From a virus: a stretch of 64,000 bases of DNA. The DNA is taken from IMG/VR virus record IMGVR_UViG_3300008108_007099, positions 27,492-91,491 of that record; one strand, 5' to 3'. Positions 39,107-46,963 of this stretch are shown piece by piece (position 1 is the first letter of the stretch; each line of letters starts with the position of its first letter). Made by a program: the position numbers and the translations under genes. The notes under the pieces are model-generated. The model worked only from the letters and a program-made list of their open reading frames with translations, did no database searches and had not been told where the DNA came from.

Positions 39107-39121
39107 AATATAAATTATAGC

Positions 39122-39643
39122 CTAATGGTTTTTCTTTTTCTCTTTTTTTCTACCAGACATAACTGGATTACCATTCTTTATAGCAAATATTTTACTATAT
39201 TTCTTTTTAAGCTCGTTATAGTTCTTAGCTGTGCGCCATAGTTGCCTAAAGTGATTTAGTATGCAGGTTGTCATATAGTTAAAAGCTTTACCCTTACTTG
39301 GGTCAAATTTTTCTACTCTTTCAAAGCAGATAAGAACACCCTCTTGTATGGCGTCGTCCTCATCTATGTTACTAAACTTAGCATATCTTACTATATTTTT
39401 AGACAAAGTATAGAAAGCGTCTGCAAGTATTTTTTGTGCAGAAGTAAGGTCATCACTTGCTCGCACAATTTCTATATTGTCAAGGGCCAGAGGCACCATG
39501 ACACTATTTTTTACTTGAAAGATAGACCTTTGAAAATTAAGATCTTCTAAAAGAATTTGAAATTTATTTTGTTGTTTTTTGGCTGTTTGGAATCTTATAA
39601 TAATAGATTCAAAACTTTTATTATTTAAATATTCGGATGACAT
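39122..39643 (-). CDS. 55: Late-transcription sigma factor, T4 gp55-like
   Basis: A 173-residue sigma protein resembling T4 gp55, which replaces the host sigma factor for late genes and recognises a TATAAATA box. The core SNIDEDDAIQEGVLICFERV (~103-122) is the sigma region 2 signature, then KFDPSKGKAFNYMTTCILNH (~124-143) and FRQLWRTAKNYNELKKKY (~144-161) match the strongly conserved gp55 block. The C-terminus is very basic (SGRKKEKKKNH). Its presence matters for this window, because boxes close to TATAAATA precede several genes here. Confidence 0.9.
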   Translation of the reverse strand: MSSEYLNNKSFESIIIRFQTAKKQQNKFQILLEDLNFQRSIFQVKNSVMVPLALDNIEIVRASDDLTSAQKILADAFYTLSKNIVRYAKFSNIDEDDAIQEGVLICFERVEKFDPSKGKAFNYMTTCILNHFRQLWRTAKNYNELKKKYSKIFAIKNGNPVMSGRKKEKKKNH

Positions 39644-39673
39644 AATCTAATATATTAACCTATTAAAAATTTT

Positions 39674-40402
39674 ATGCAAACTTTTTTAGCGATTCCAGCC
39701 AACTCTGACATCCAATTGCGGACAAATAACTCAAAATTTTGTCCGGATGTAATTATATATCAAAAAGAAGAAGAAATACATAAAGATAAAAAAGTTGTAA
39801 TATTGAGAGATGACGAGAAAATATTATCCTGTTCAAATATAAATGAAATAAATAAATTTTGCATTAAAAGCGGAGAATGGCTTATCAAAGACAATACCAG
39901 ATTAAGAAATGCTTCTCAATCTGCTAAAATAGCACCAATTATTGTTGAAACAAATAAAAATTTGCATCCGTGCATATTGGACAAAACTTTACAATATGAA
40001 TATGAAAAAAAAGATTATGTGCAATTTGCAAATTTAGCAGAACAATATTTCTTTGAAAATGGATTTTACAAAGATTTGTTTTTGCTCTATTATCAAAGTG
40101 TAATCTTGTTCTTTAAGTTAGATAAGCACAAAGAAGCCCAAGATAAATTATCCCTTCTTCTGAACAAGAATGATTCTTTGGCTGAAGGGTGGTGTCTACT
40201 GGGAGATTTTCTAGTACATAAAAAAATATTTCATGAAGCTAAGCGCGCTTATGCTCTCGCGATACAAAAAGGCCAAACCAGAGATATCTATGACGACCTT
40301 CCGGTTTGGCCTAAAAAATATGAAAAGTATCCAAAGGAAAAAATACAAGAAATAGATAAACTTATGGAAGAAACCAAAGTTATATCAGTGGACAATTTCT
40401 AA
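39674..40402 (+). CDS. TPR-like protein, 242 aa
   Basis: A protein with a mixed N-terminal half and TPR-like helices in the second half (EQYFFENGFYKDLFLLYYQS, then LAEGWCLLGDFLVHKKIFHE and AKRAYALAIQKGQTRDIY). The last repeats fit the W-x-x-L-G-x-x-x-x-x-x-x-x-x-x-A-x-x-x-Y-x-x-A-I pattern closely. TPRs mediate protein contacts, so an assembly or adaptor role is inferred. No ribosome binding site is visible. Its 3' end overlaps the converging gene by 18 bases. Confidence 0.65.
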   Translation: MQTFLAIPANSDIQLRTNNSKFCPDVIIYQKEEEIHKDKKVVILRDDEKILSCSNINEINKFCIKSGEWLIKDNTRLRNASQSAKIAPIIVETNKNLHPCILDKTLQYEYEKKDYVQFANLAEQYFFENGFYKDLFLLYYQSVILFFKLDKHKEAQDKLSLLLNKNDSLAEGWCLLGDFLVHKKIFHEAKRAYALAIQKGQTRDIYDDLPVWPKKYEKYPKEKIQEIDKLMEETKVISVDNF

Positions 40403-40777
40403 TTCGTTAACTACCACTGTGACTTGGTCTTCCCACCTGCTTACTGTGATCTGCTTTCTGCCGGGAGGTAGGCGCTGCAAATTTTCTTCTAATTCTCCAA
40501 TAGAACAATTAATTACTTTGAAAACATTTTTTGCAAGTCTTTTTGTTTGCTCTTGAACTTGCTGTTCAGGATTCACGTATGTCTTGTCAGGGTAGTAAGC
40601 GGTTATTTGCTCCCTAGCTTCATTCAATATCTGATTGTATATCTTCAGGTTACATGAACAATTAGGATTAGCTAAGAATTTTTGAACAGGATCTTTAAGA
40701 GATTCCGGAAGCGTGTTTCTGAAATTCTCATCCTTTAAAGCATTTTTTACATCAAGTACTGATATTGGTGCTGACAT
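40385..40777 (-). CDS. Unknown 130-aa protein
   Basis: A helical protein starting MSAPISVLDVKNALKDENF, chosen because AAGGAG lies 7-8 nt before that ATG; a slightly longer in-frame TTG start is less likely. The later part (LKIYNQILNEAREQITAYYP, then FKVINCSIGELEENLQRL and ISV-type strands) suggests a small mixed-fold protein. No family is recognised. It overlaps the zinc-ribbon-like gene upstream by 26 bases within a four-gene minus-strand operon. Confidence 0.65.
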   Translation of the reverse strand: MSAPISVLDVKNALKDENFRNTLPESLKDPVQKFLANPNCSCNLKIYNQILNEAREQITAYYPDKTYVNPEQQVQEQTKRLAKNVFKVINCSIGELEENLQRLPPGRKQITVSRWEDQVTVVVNELEIVH

Positions 40778-40991
40778 TTTCAATCTCCTTCATTGTGTGA
40801 CCACATACAACACATTTATAAATCTTCTTCTGTGGTATCATTTTTGAATCCGTTTTTTGATCGATTGGCTTGGAATGATCTAAAAACGGAGGTTTCTTTT
40901 GTAATATACTTCTATCGTACTGCACTAACATCTCGGCAGGCAGGAAATATTTTTTATTACAGTTTTGACACCAAAAAGCTTTGTTTTCCAT
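40752..40991 (-). CDS. Zinc-ribbon-like small protein, 79 aa
   Basis: Two CxxC pairs, WCQNCNKKYF at residues 7-16 and YKCVVCGHTM at ~58-67, are spaced as in a zinc ribbon with a long basic insertion between. Such proteins bind nucleic acid or mediate protein contacts. No ribosome binding site is visible. Located between the membrane-protein gene and the 130-residue gene, same strand. Confidence 0.65.
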   Translation of the reverse strand: MENKAFWCQNCNKKYFLPAEMLVQYDRSILQKKPPFLDHSKPIDQKTDSKMIPQKKIYKCVVCGHTMKEIENVSTNIST

Positions 40992-40992
40992 A

Positions 40993-41328
40993 TTACTGAT
41001 TTAATGTAGTTTTTGACTCTATAAAAACCATAATAGTTGCCCAAAAAACTGCTAAAAGTGAAGTGGCACAACCATTAGCAAAATTAAGTCCTAGCTGTAA
41101 TAGCAAACTCATTATGTCGCCACGCCACTCAGGAGTTAAGAAAAATAGACTCAAAAACAATCCGCTCCAAAAACCACAACATTGATGACAATCCAAAACC
41201 TTCATTACATATTCTGGAATAATTTTTTTCAAAAATTCTTTTACAGGAACAAAAATAGCCCCTTCAACTATAATGACCGTCATACCTACAGATCCCAAAA
41301 GCATCAATAAAAATGAAGCTAGCGCCAT
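40993..41328 (-). CDS. Membrane protein with C-x2-CCGFW-x-G motif, 111 aa
   Basis: Three hydrophobic segments (residues ~3-27, ~53-65 and ~80-102) predict a small integral membrane protein. The motif DCHQCCGFWSGLFLSLFF at ~46-63 matches a conserved C-x-x-C-x-G-F-W-x-G pattern found in short phage membrane proteins of the DUF1360 type. The function is unknown. It overlaps its upstream gene by 10 bases and sits one base from the next, so it is co-expressed with the neighbouring minus-strand genes. Confidence 0.65.
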   Translation of the reverse strand: MALASFLLMLLGSVGMTVIIVEGAIFVPVKEFLKKIIPEYVMKVLDCHQCCGFWSGLFLSLFFLTPEWRGDIMSLLLQLGLNFANGCATSLLAVFWATIMVFIESKTTLNQ

Positions 41329-41687
41329 GATAACACCTTTATTTCCTTTCCTTTTCTAAACAAAACTGTCTCTGCATAATTAGAGGCATCTTCTATGTAT
41401 AATTCAAGTTTATCTATATCAGTTGCAAAATACTTTACACTGCTATGTTTTATAGTCGCTATATTTATAGGTATACCTAGTTCTATTTCTAATATCTTTT
41501 TTTCTTCTTCAGTCAAAAGCGAACAAAAGTCTAATACACATCTAGTTGCTACTGATCTAAGGCTTGGACTTGCTTGAGCCACCGTCCATCCATCAAATAA
41601 AAATTTGTATTTTGGTAGCTTAGATTGTATAATTTTATTTGTAAACACAAATTTTTCTAAATCTTTTATAGAAAGATTTTTTACCAT
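41319..41687 (-). CDS. Unknown 122-aa protein
   Basis: First gene of the minus-strand four-gene group. The sequence is a compact globular protein (NLSIKDLEKFVFTNKIIQSK, then LFDGWTVAQASPSLRSVATR and LCVLDFCSLLTEEEKKILEI-like helices) with no recognised family. It has no Shine-Dalgarno; the TATAATA box ends 4 nt before its ATG, making it a leaderless candidate. Confidence 0.65.
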   Translation of the reverse strand: MVKNLSIKDLEKFVFTNKIIQSKLPKYKFLFDGWTVAQASPSLRSVATRCVLDFCSLLTEEEKKILEIELGIPINIATIKHSSVKYFATDIDKLELYIEDASNYAETVLFRKGKEIKVLSWR

Positions 41688-41691
41688 ACTC

Positions 41692-41699
41692 TATTATAG
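41692..41699 (-). promoter_or_regulatory. CTATAATA box 4 nt before ATG (leaderless type)
   Basis: On the minus strand CTATAATA is followed by GAGT and ATG. It would drive the 122-aa / membrane / zinc-ribbon / 130-aa group. No ribosome binding site is present. Confidence 0.5.
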
Positions 41700-41722
41700 C
41701 AAGTCAATATAGGAGAATATAA

Positions 41723-42745
41723 ATGTCAGAATTTCCAAATCCTGAAGGTCAAGTAGCTGGTGGTGGTGTGCAAATTACTGGTAACATTCCACCGGAATTA
41801 CTAGCTAGAATGCAAAGGCCAGAGAATGCTCAGAGTCCTCAGAGTCCTCAGAGTCCTCAGCCAGTCCCACACTTGCCACCTCATAATGTTCCAATGCAAA
41901 CGAATTTTTCGAATGCTTCTGCCTCTACTCCATATGCATCTAATTCAAATCTTGAGTCTATCTTAAGTAAACTACGCCAGCAAAACACTGTTTATGAGGA
42001 AATTACACTTCCTAGTTTAGGACGCTTTTACAATGGTACTGACGGTCCTGTAGATGGCAAGCTGCATATTAGACCAATGTGTGGCGAGGAAGAACAGATT
42101 CTTGCGACTCCGCGATTTGTCCGTAAGGGACAGGCTATAGATATGATTTTCAGTCGTTGTATCCAAGAAAGTTTCAAGCCCGCTGAACTTCTTTCTGCCG
42201 ACAGGACTTTTATTCTTATTTACCTTCGTGGTATTTCTTATGGTGCTGAATATGAGGTTGAGGTAAAGGATCCAGATTCTGACCGTAAGTTTACTACTGT
42301 AATTGATTTGGATGGGCTTGTAAAGAATATTTGTCCGGCTGACTTTGGTCCTAACTTGAGCGACCAATTGCCAAAGAGCGGGTTGCCTTTTACATATCGA
42401 CTGTCTCGTGGCAAAGATGAAACTGAAATTCAGGAGCATCGCGAACGTCGTCTTCGTCAGTACGGAGATAATGCAGCCGATGACACGTTGCTATTCCGCA
42501 GCACTCAACTAGTTGAATCAATTGCAGACATTACTGACAAGACTGAAATTCAGATTATTCTGAGAAGTTTGCCAATTCAAGATTTGACATATTTGCGTCA
42601 GGTTTGCAATGAGCCTCCTTTTGGCGTTGATACCAAGGTCTCGATTGTTTCGCCTATGAGTAGCGAAGAATTCGAGGTGGATCTCCCTTTGGAATCGGCC
42701 TTTTTCTTCCCACGGCGCAAGAAGAAGGACAAGACCCTAGCTTAA
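41723..42745 (+). CDS. 26: Baseplate hub assembly protein, gp26-like
   Basis: A 340-residue protein. After a disordered Pro/Gln/Ser-rich N-terminus (residues ~1-85) comes ITLPSLGRFYNG, LHIRPMCGEEEQILATPRF, AIDMIFSRCIQESFKP and a beta-type segment AEYEVEVKDPDSDRKFTTVI, then a late helical part with QIILRSLPIQDLTYLRQV and KVSIVSPMSSEEFEVDLPLE. This order matches gp26-type baseplate hub assembly proteins of T4-like phages (in T4 only ~208 residues, without the N-terminal extension). The start has TAGGAG. The following short gene begins inside its stop codon (TAATG), as expected for a gp26/gp51 pair. Confidence 0.65.
   Translation: MSEFPNPEGQVAGGGVQITGNIPPELLARMQRPENAQSPQSPQSPQPVPHLPPHNVPMQTNFSNASASTPYASNSNLESILSKLRQQNTVYEEITLPSLGRFYNGTDGPVDGKLHIRPMCGEEEQILATPRFVRKGQAIDMIFSRCIQESFKPAELLSADRTFILIYLRGISYGAEYEVEVKDPDSDRKFTTVIDLDGLVKNICPADFGPNLSDQLPKSGLPFTYRLSRGKDETEIQEHRERRLRQYGDNAADDTLLFRSTQLVESIADITDKTEIQIILRSLPIQDLTYLRQVCNEPPFGVDTKVSIVSPMSSEEFEVDLPLESAFFFPRRKKKDKTLA
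41831..41857 (+). repeat. Three tandem 9-bp repeats in the gp26-like gene
   Basis: The unit CAGAGTCCT occurs three times in a row, encoding Q-S-P three times in the disordered N-terminal part. Its length is a multiple of three, so copy-number change would keep the frame. Confidence 0.9.
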
Positions 42746-42930
42746 TGATGCGTCGAAACCTTCTCGATGAGCTTTTTTTCTTCATGTATCACTTACGAAT
42801 TAGCAAAGCCGAATGGCTTGCTCTAGAAATTTTTGAACGAAAATATCTTATTGACAAGTATATTCAACAAAAGAATTTAGAGCGCGAAGAGATAGATAAA
42901 GAGAGGAAAAAAGCTAATAGAAGAAGGTAG
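42745..42930 (+). CDS. Small baseplate assembly protein (gp51-like position), 61 aa
   Basis: A 61-residue helical protein with an aromatic N-terminal half (LLDELFFFMYHLRISKAEWL) and a basic C-terminal helix (QKNLEREEIDKERKKANRRR). The first of two adjacent ATGs overlaps the stop of the gp26-like gene (TAATG), so translation is probably coupled. In T4-like phages a short gp51-type baseplate catalyst follows gp26, so this is the likely counterpart by position; sequence similarity is not demonstrable by eye. Confidence 0.55.
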   Translation: MMRRNLLDELFFFMYHLRISKAEWLALEIFERKYLIDKYIQQKNLEREEIDKERKKANRRR

Positions 42931-42935
42931 TTTTA

Positions 42936-43688
42936 ATGGTACAACAAATAAAAGAACGCTATCAAAATCCAACCGTAGATGAAGAAGTTCGTCTACGGAT
43001 GTATTTTTATAACAGCAATCTTTTTTCAAATGTTTATGAAATCAAAGAAATAAACATTTTTTTCATACCTAAAGGCTTCTCGCCCCAAGAGATTGGAGCA
43101 AGAGAATTAGTTCAAACTATACCCGGCAGCCAAGTTGTTAATGAGGGTGTAGGCAAGTATTACGTAGACATTTTTACAACTGACGGTGTTTATGTTGTTG
43201 GAAATTACACCGATGTCTGGACAGTGAATTTTGTAAATGACAACGAAGGAACATCAGAACTTGCAAACTTATTTACTGTTTATCCAAGACTTTGGTATTC
43301 GACTCCAATACCAGTGGTTTACGATTTTAATTATGTATTCAGACCTAGTCAATTAAGAATTGGAAGCAAACAATATCTGATAATTCAGGTCACGCCAAAC
43401 GTACCTAAAGGCACTGATCTTCAACGCTATTACGAAAACCTCGCAATTTTAGGAAACATTTTGGTTTCAATTGAGAAAAGATGCGGTGCGTGTCTGCCAC
43501 AAGAACAAGATTTGCGAATGATTGTTGATAAAGAACCAGTTCAATTTAGAGAAAAAATGTTTGGCTATTATTGGCTTGATACTGACAAGTGTGGTTTTGA
43601 AGTTGGAATTTATGATATTTGGTTCCAAATTAACATGGGTGAAAATAATTACATTTCACCACGATATCAACTTCAAATTTATTCCTAA
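42936..43688 (+). CDS. Unknown virion-type protein, 250 aa
   Basis: A 250-residue beta-rich protein (DEEVRLRMYFYNSNLFSNVY, GKYYVDIFTTDGVYVVGNYT, NYTDVWTVNFVNDN, then FGYYWLDTDKCGFEVGIYDI and YQLQIYS at the end). The repeated strand pattern is typical of baseplate or fiber-attachment proteins with immunoglobulin-like or jelly-roll domains, but no family is recognised. It follows the gp51-like gene by 5 bases, with AAGG before the start, and is the last gene of the baseplate block. Confidence 0.65.
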   Translation: MVQQIKERYQNPTVDEEVRLRMYFYNSNLFSNVYEIKEINIFFIPKGFSPQEIGARELVQTIPGSQVVNEGVGKYYVDIFTTDGVYVVGNYTDVWTVNFVNDNEGTSELANLFTVYPRLWYSTPIPVVYDFNYVFRPSQLRIGSKQYLIIQVTPNVPKGTDLQRYYENLAILGNILVSIEKRCGACLPQEQDLRMIVDKEPVQFREKMFGYYWLDTDKCGFEVGIYDIWFQINMGENNYISPRYQLQIYS

Positions 43689-43692
43689 AACC

Positions 43693-43759
43693 CCTTGCTT
43701 TTTACCGTCAATTCGCTTACCTTTCTCCTACCGAGCGAGCCCAGCAAGGAGAGAAAATG
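43693..43759 (+). promoter_or_regulatory. Structured leader that can hide the ribosome binding site of the ATPase gene
   Basis: CCTTGCT (43693-43699) pairs with AGCAAGG (43743-43749), and inside it TCGCT (43713-43717) pairs with AGCGA (43734-43738). The outer 3' arm overlaps the AAGGAG ribosome binding site of the MoxR-like gene. A pyrimidine tract TCTCCT (43724-43729) could alternatively pair with AGGAGA. Translation of the ATPase is therefore likely controlled by RNA folding; no promoter was identified with confidence. Confidence 0.5.
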
Positions 43760-45184
43760 CAAGGCGACAAGAAATTGGATTTTTGGTTTAAACACGGTCG
43801 TAATGTTTTGTTTGTTGGAAAACATGGATGCGGTAAAACTGCTAGCATTAAACAGTGTTTTGAAAGAAATGGATTAGTACACGGAACAACATATTTGTAT
43901 TTTAGCGCAAGCACATTAGACCCTTGGGTAGATTTAGTTGGCGTTCCAGAAAAGGTAGAAAAAGACGGCAAGGTTTTTCTAGATCTCGTAAGACCGAAAG
44001 CATTAGCTTCCGGTACAGTAGAAGCTATATTTTTTGATGAATTTAATAGAGCACCGAAAAAAGTAAGGAATGCCGTAATGGAATTGATGCAATTCCGTTC
44101 AATTAATGGTATGGTGTTTCCCAATTTAAAGTGCATATGGGCTGCTATCAACCCAGAAGAAGATGATAAGTATGATGTGGAAAAAATTGACCCAGCTCAA
44201 AAAGATCGTTTTCACGTAATTCAAAATGTCCCATACAAGCCAAACAAGGAATGGTTTATTAGTCGTTTTGGCGAAAACATAGCTGTGAGCGCGATCGAAT
44301 GGTGGGGCGACTTGCCGGATGAAGAAAAAGAAAAGGTAAGTCCAAGACGGCTTGAATATGCTTTAAATGAATTTGAAATAGGCGGCACGCTCTCTGACGT
44401 GCTTCCGATGACTTCAAATGTAAACAAGTTGCTACAGGCATTGAGAAATGGCCCTGTAGAAGAGAAATTAAAAGAAATGATGGAAAATAATGATGTCGTG
44501 TCTGCAAAAGCGTTTCTGGCTAACGATAATAATTTTTCATCAGCAGTGAAATTTATTTTAGCAGAAGATTCATACTTGAGCTTTTTCGTTCCTCTAATGC
44601 CAAAGGAACGCGTATGTGCTTTGATGTCCGAATATCCACATGTTTGCAGAACCGTCACCCAAGTTTCACAAACAAATAAAGAAATGTGGAACTTGATGCG
44701 CGAAATAGTCATGGCAGGACAAGATGAAAAATTAGTTAAAATGTTGCATAGGTATGTGTCAACTAATGAAGATTTATTGGTAAAAGATTCAACAAGTGAA
44801 GCTCCCGAGCCGCCGTATTACAATCAGAATCCGAAAAAGATTTCTTTCATCAATTTTCAGTCTATGACAGATCTTCAAGGGGAAAAAGTTGATGAATATT
44901 TTGAAGAAATTAAAAAAGCAGTGTCGAAAGACATGACTGAAGAAGATGCTCTCGAATGCATCAATGCCTTGGCTCATATTATGCAGAATTCTTGGTCTAC
45001 TTGCATGCTCAAGCCTGAAAGGAAGGCCTTGGTAGGAATAATAAATCATTGTTTGAAAATACTTAGCGATACTAAAAAATACAGTTCGGTATTGGCTTGG
45101 GTAACAAGCGAAAACAGATTAATTTGTAACATGTTTGTAAAACTTCAGCAATGCGGCCTGTACAAGAAAGTTTTGAGGGTATAG
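43757..45184 (+). CDS. MoxR-type AAA+ ATPase
   Basis: A 475-residue AAA+ ATPase. Walker A is GKHGCGKT at residues 21-28 and Walker B IFFDEFNRA at 91-99, followed by sensor-type AAINPEEDD and a likely arginine finger in DPAQKDRFHV. MoxR-family ATPases act with VWA-domain partners to insert cofactors or remodel complexes, and exactly such a partner gene follows one base later. The ribosome binding site AAGGAG lies in a stable leader hairpin. In a phage this pair might remodel virion or replication complexes; the substrate is unknown. Confidence 0.85.
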   Translation: MQGDKKLDFWFKHGRNVLFVGKHGCGKTASIKQCFERNGLVHGTTYLYFSASTLDPWVDLVGVPEKVEKDGKVFLDLVRPKALASGTVEAIFFDEFNRAPKKVRNAVMELMQFRSINGMVFPNLKCIWAAINPEEDDKYDVEKIDPAQKDRFHVIQNVPYKPNKEWFISRFGENIAVSAIEWWGDLPDEEKEKVSPRRLEYALNEFEIGGTLSDVLPMTSNVNKLLQALRNGPVEEKLKEMMENNDVVSAKAFLANDNNFSSAVKFILAEDSYLSFFVPLMPKERVCALMSEYPHVCRTVTQVSQTNKEMWNLMREIVMAGQDEKLVKMLHRYVSTNEDLLVKDSTSEAPEPPYYNQNPKKISFINFQSMTDLQGEKVDEYFEEIKKAVSKDMTEEDALECINALAHIMQNSWSTCMLKPERKALVGIINHCLKILSDTKKYSSVLAWVTSENRLICNMFVKLQQCGLYKKVLRV

Positions 45185-45185
45185 C

Positions 45186-46433
45186 ATGAAACCAATATCG
45201 GACATATTGTGGCAAGAAATATGCAATGATCTATTAGATCACCATTCTCTTTTTTATAAATTGGGAGAAATGGGAAAGCCATTTCTCACCGATAGAATTT
45301 CTACAGCTTGTGTTACTTTTGACAAAAAGGGTAATTTTTTGTGCTTTTTATTCAACCCAGACTTTTGGGAGAAATCTACTTTATATGAAAAGAAGTTTGT
45401 GATTTGTCACGAAGCATTACATATTATTTTGAATCACGGAAAACGATTTGCTGATAGCAAAGACAATACTCGCGCAAATTACGCGATGGATGTGGTCGTA
45501 AATCACAGCTTAGTAAATCGTTTTGGATTCATACGTGATGAGATATCTGGTTGGCAGGATTATTGTTGGGTAGATACCATTTTTAAAAATAAAAAAGTCA
45601 ACAGTATGGATATTCCGGAAGATGAGACTGCCGAATATTATCTTAACCTTTTAAACAGAATTTATTCTGATGATAAGTTTTCAAAACAATTTGGACTTGT
45701 TGATGAACATAGCTTTACAGAAGAGGATATGAAAGAGCTATTTGAACAATTGAATGCAGAATTAAGCGAAGAAGAAAAAGAGGCTTTAAAGAAATACTTA
45801 GAAAAACACGGCAAAGAAGCCGGGAATACCGCTGGCGGATTAGCTCACTTAGTTGCAAATGAAAAAGTAAAGGTCAAGAGAAAGTGGGAAAGCGTTATTA
45901 CAAAATGGACAAATCTTCGTTTGAAAGATGGAGATGAGTGTGTAGAACAATGGGCCAGAAAGCACAGGAGATTTCAATTTTTAAATAACGGCATGTTTTT
46001 GCCTAGCGAGATGGATATTGAAGAAATGTCTTTGCAAAAAGACAAAATAACAGTTTATTTCTATTGTGATACAAGCGGAAGTTGTTGGCACCTTAAAGAC
46101 AGATTTTTTTTGGCTGCCGAGTCTTTACCTAAAAAACATTTCGATGTTAAGATGTTTTGCTTTGATACTGCTGTATACCCGACTGATTTGAAATCTAGAA
46201 AAATGTATGGAGGAGGCGGCACAAGTTTCGGAATAATCGAAAATCATCTTGCGTCTGAAACAGTAAATAAAAGCTTGCCATATCCAGAATCAGTATGGGT
46301 TTTAACTGACGGCCATGGTGACCTAATTAATCCTAAATTTCCAGAACGCTGGCACTGGTTCATAACCGAGTATGGATCTAATTCTTATGTGCCATCCAAA
46401 TCTAAGTTTTATTCCTTATCGGACTTTTCCTGA
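45186..46433 (+). CDS. VWA-like protein with HExxH metallopeptidase motif (DUF2201-type)
   Basis: A 415-residue partner of the ATPase upstream, beginning one base after it. The N-terminal half contains HEALHIILNH at residues 75-84, an H-E-x-x-H zinc-binding motif followed by the expected second His, as in DUF2201 putative metallopeptidase domains. The second half (after ~280) has a von Willebrand A-type fold with VYFYCDTSGSCW (metal-ion adhesion D-x-S-G-S) and YGGGGTSF. This ATPase-VWA pairing is known from bacteria (RavA/ViaA, MoxR systems). Its 3' end overlaps the converging nuclease gene by 25 bases. Confidence 0.8.
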   Translation: MKPISDILWQEICNDLLDHHSLFYKLGEMGKPFLTDRISTACVTFDKKGNFLCFLFNPDFWEKSTLYEKKFVICHEALHIILNHGKRFADSKDNTRANYAMDVVVNHSLVNRFGFIRDEISGWQDYCWVDTIFKNKKVNSMDIPEDETAEYYLNLLNRIYSDDKFSKQFGLVDEHSFTEEDMKELFEQLNAELSEEEKEALKKYLEKHGKEAGNTAGGLAHLVANEKVKVKRKWESVITKWTNLRLKDGDECVEQWARKHRRFQFLNNGMFLPSEMDIEEMSLQKDKITVYFYCDTSGSCWHLKDRFFLAAESLPKKHFDVKMFCFDTAVYPTDLKSRKMYGGGGTSFGIIENHLASETVNKSLPYPESVWVLTDGHGDLINPKFPERWHWFITEYGSNSYVPSKSKFYSLSDFS

Positions 46434-46963
46434 TTCATGAAAAAATACTTATCCGGAAGCTTCAAAAATTCACGTAGAGGAATGCAGGTATAGTCGCGGT
46501 ACTGCAGACTGTAGTTGTATGTGCCCTCTAGTATTTTTGTTTTGCAGAAAACAAGCCAAGGCTTTCTATCTCTTTTGTAAAAAAGCAGAGGAGGACGGCC
46601 ACACCTTTTACTGTCGTCTTCTACTTGTTTGATAAATTCATCCAAATCTGCAATACTACCATCTATAGCAGAACTTAATTCTATTTTGTTATAGCCGCCT
46701 TTACTTTCACAAACAAACCTGAAATTTTCTGGACACACTAGATCACCAGTAAAGGAATCAATAGCATGTTTAGGCATGTCTTTGATACTTCCCCATCGAT
46801 TGCCGCTACCGACAGATCTGCTAAAACCTTTGCCAAATCTTTCATTTAAAAAAGCAACTAACTCTCGTTCAACTCTTTTGCCTTTTCTGCAGCCGTTTGT
46901 TCGCTTGGTTTTGCTTTTAAACTTTTCTATGTGGAAAGTTTCTTCAATGTCATCAAAATCCAT
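46409..46963 (-). CDS. PD-(D/E)XK nuclease, Holliday-junction-resolvase-like
   Basis: A 184-residue protein with GCRKGKRVERELVAFLNERF near residue 30, SVGSGNRWG, then FTGDLVCPENF and VCESKGGYNKIE, fitting the E...D...E-x-K catalytic layout of the PD-(D/E)XK nuclease fold. The basic N-terminus and order resemble Hjc/RecU-type resolvases, so resolution of recombination or packaging intermediates is the likely role. ATG 46963 forms TGATG with the stop of the amidotransferase gene upstream; the GGGGGAG before it is unusually close (2 nt), so translational coupling may matter more than initiation from the leader. Confidence 0.65.
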   Translation of the reverse strand: MDFDDIEETFHIEKFKSKTKRTNGCRKGKRVERELVAFLNERFGKGFSRSVGSGNRWGSIKDMPKHAIDSFTGDLVCPENFRFVCESKGGYNKIELSSAIDGSIADLDEFIKQVEDDSKRCGRPPLLFYKRDRKPWLVFCKTKILEGTYNYSLQYRDYTCIPLREFLKLPDKYFFMNQEKSDKE

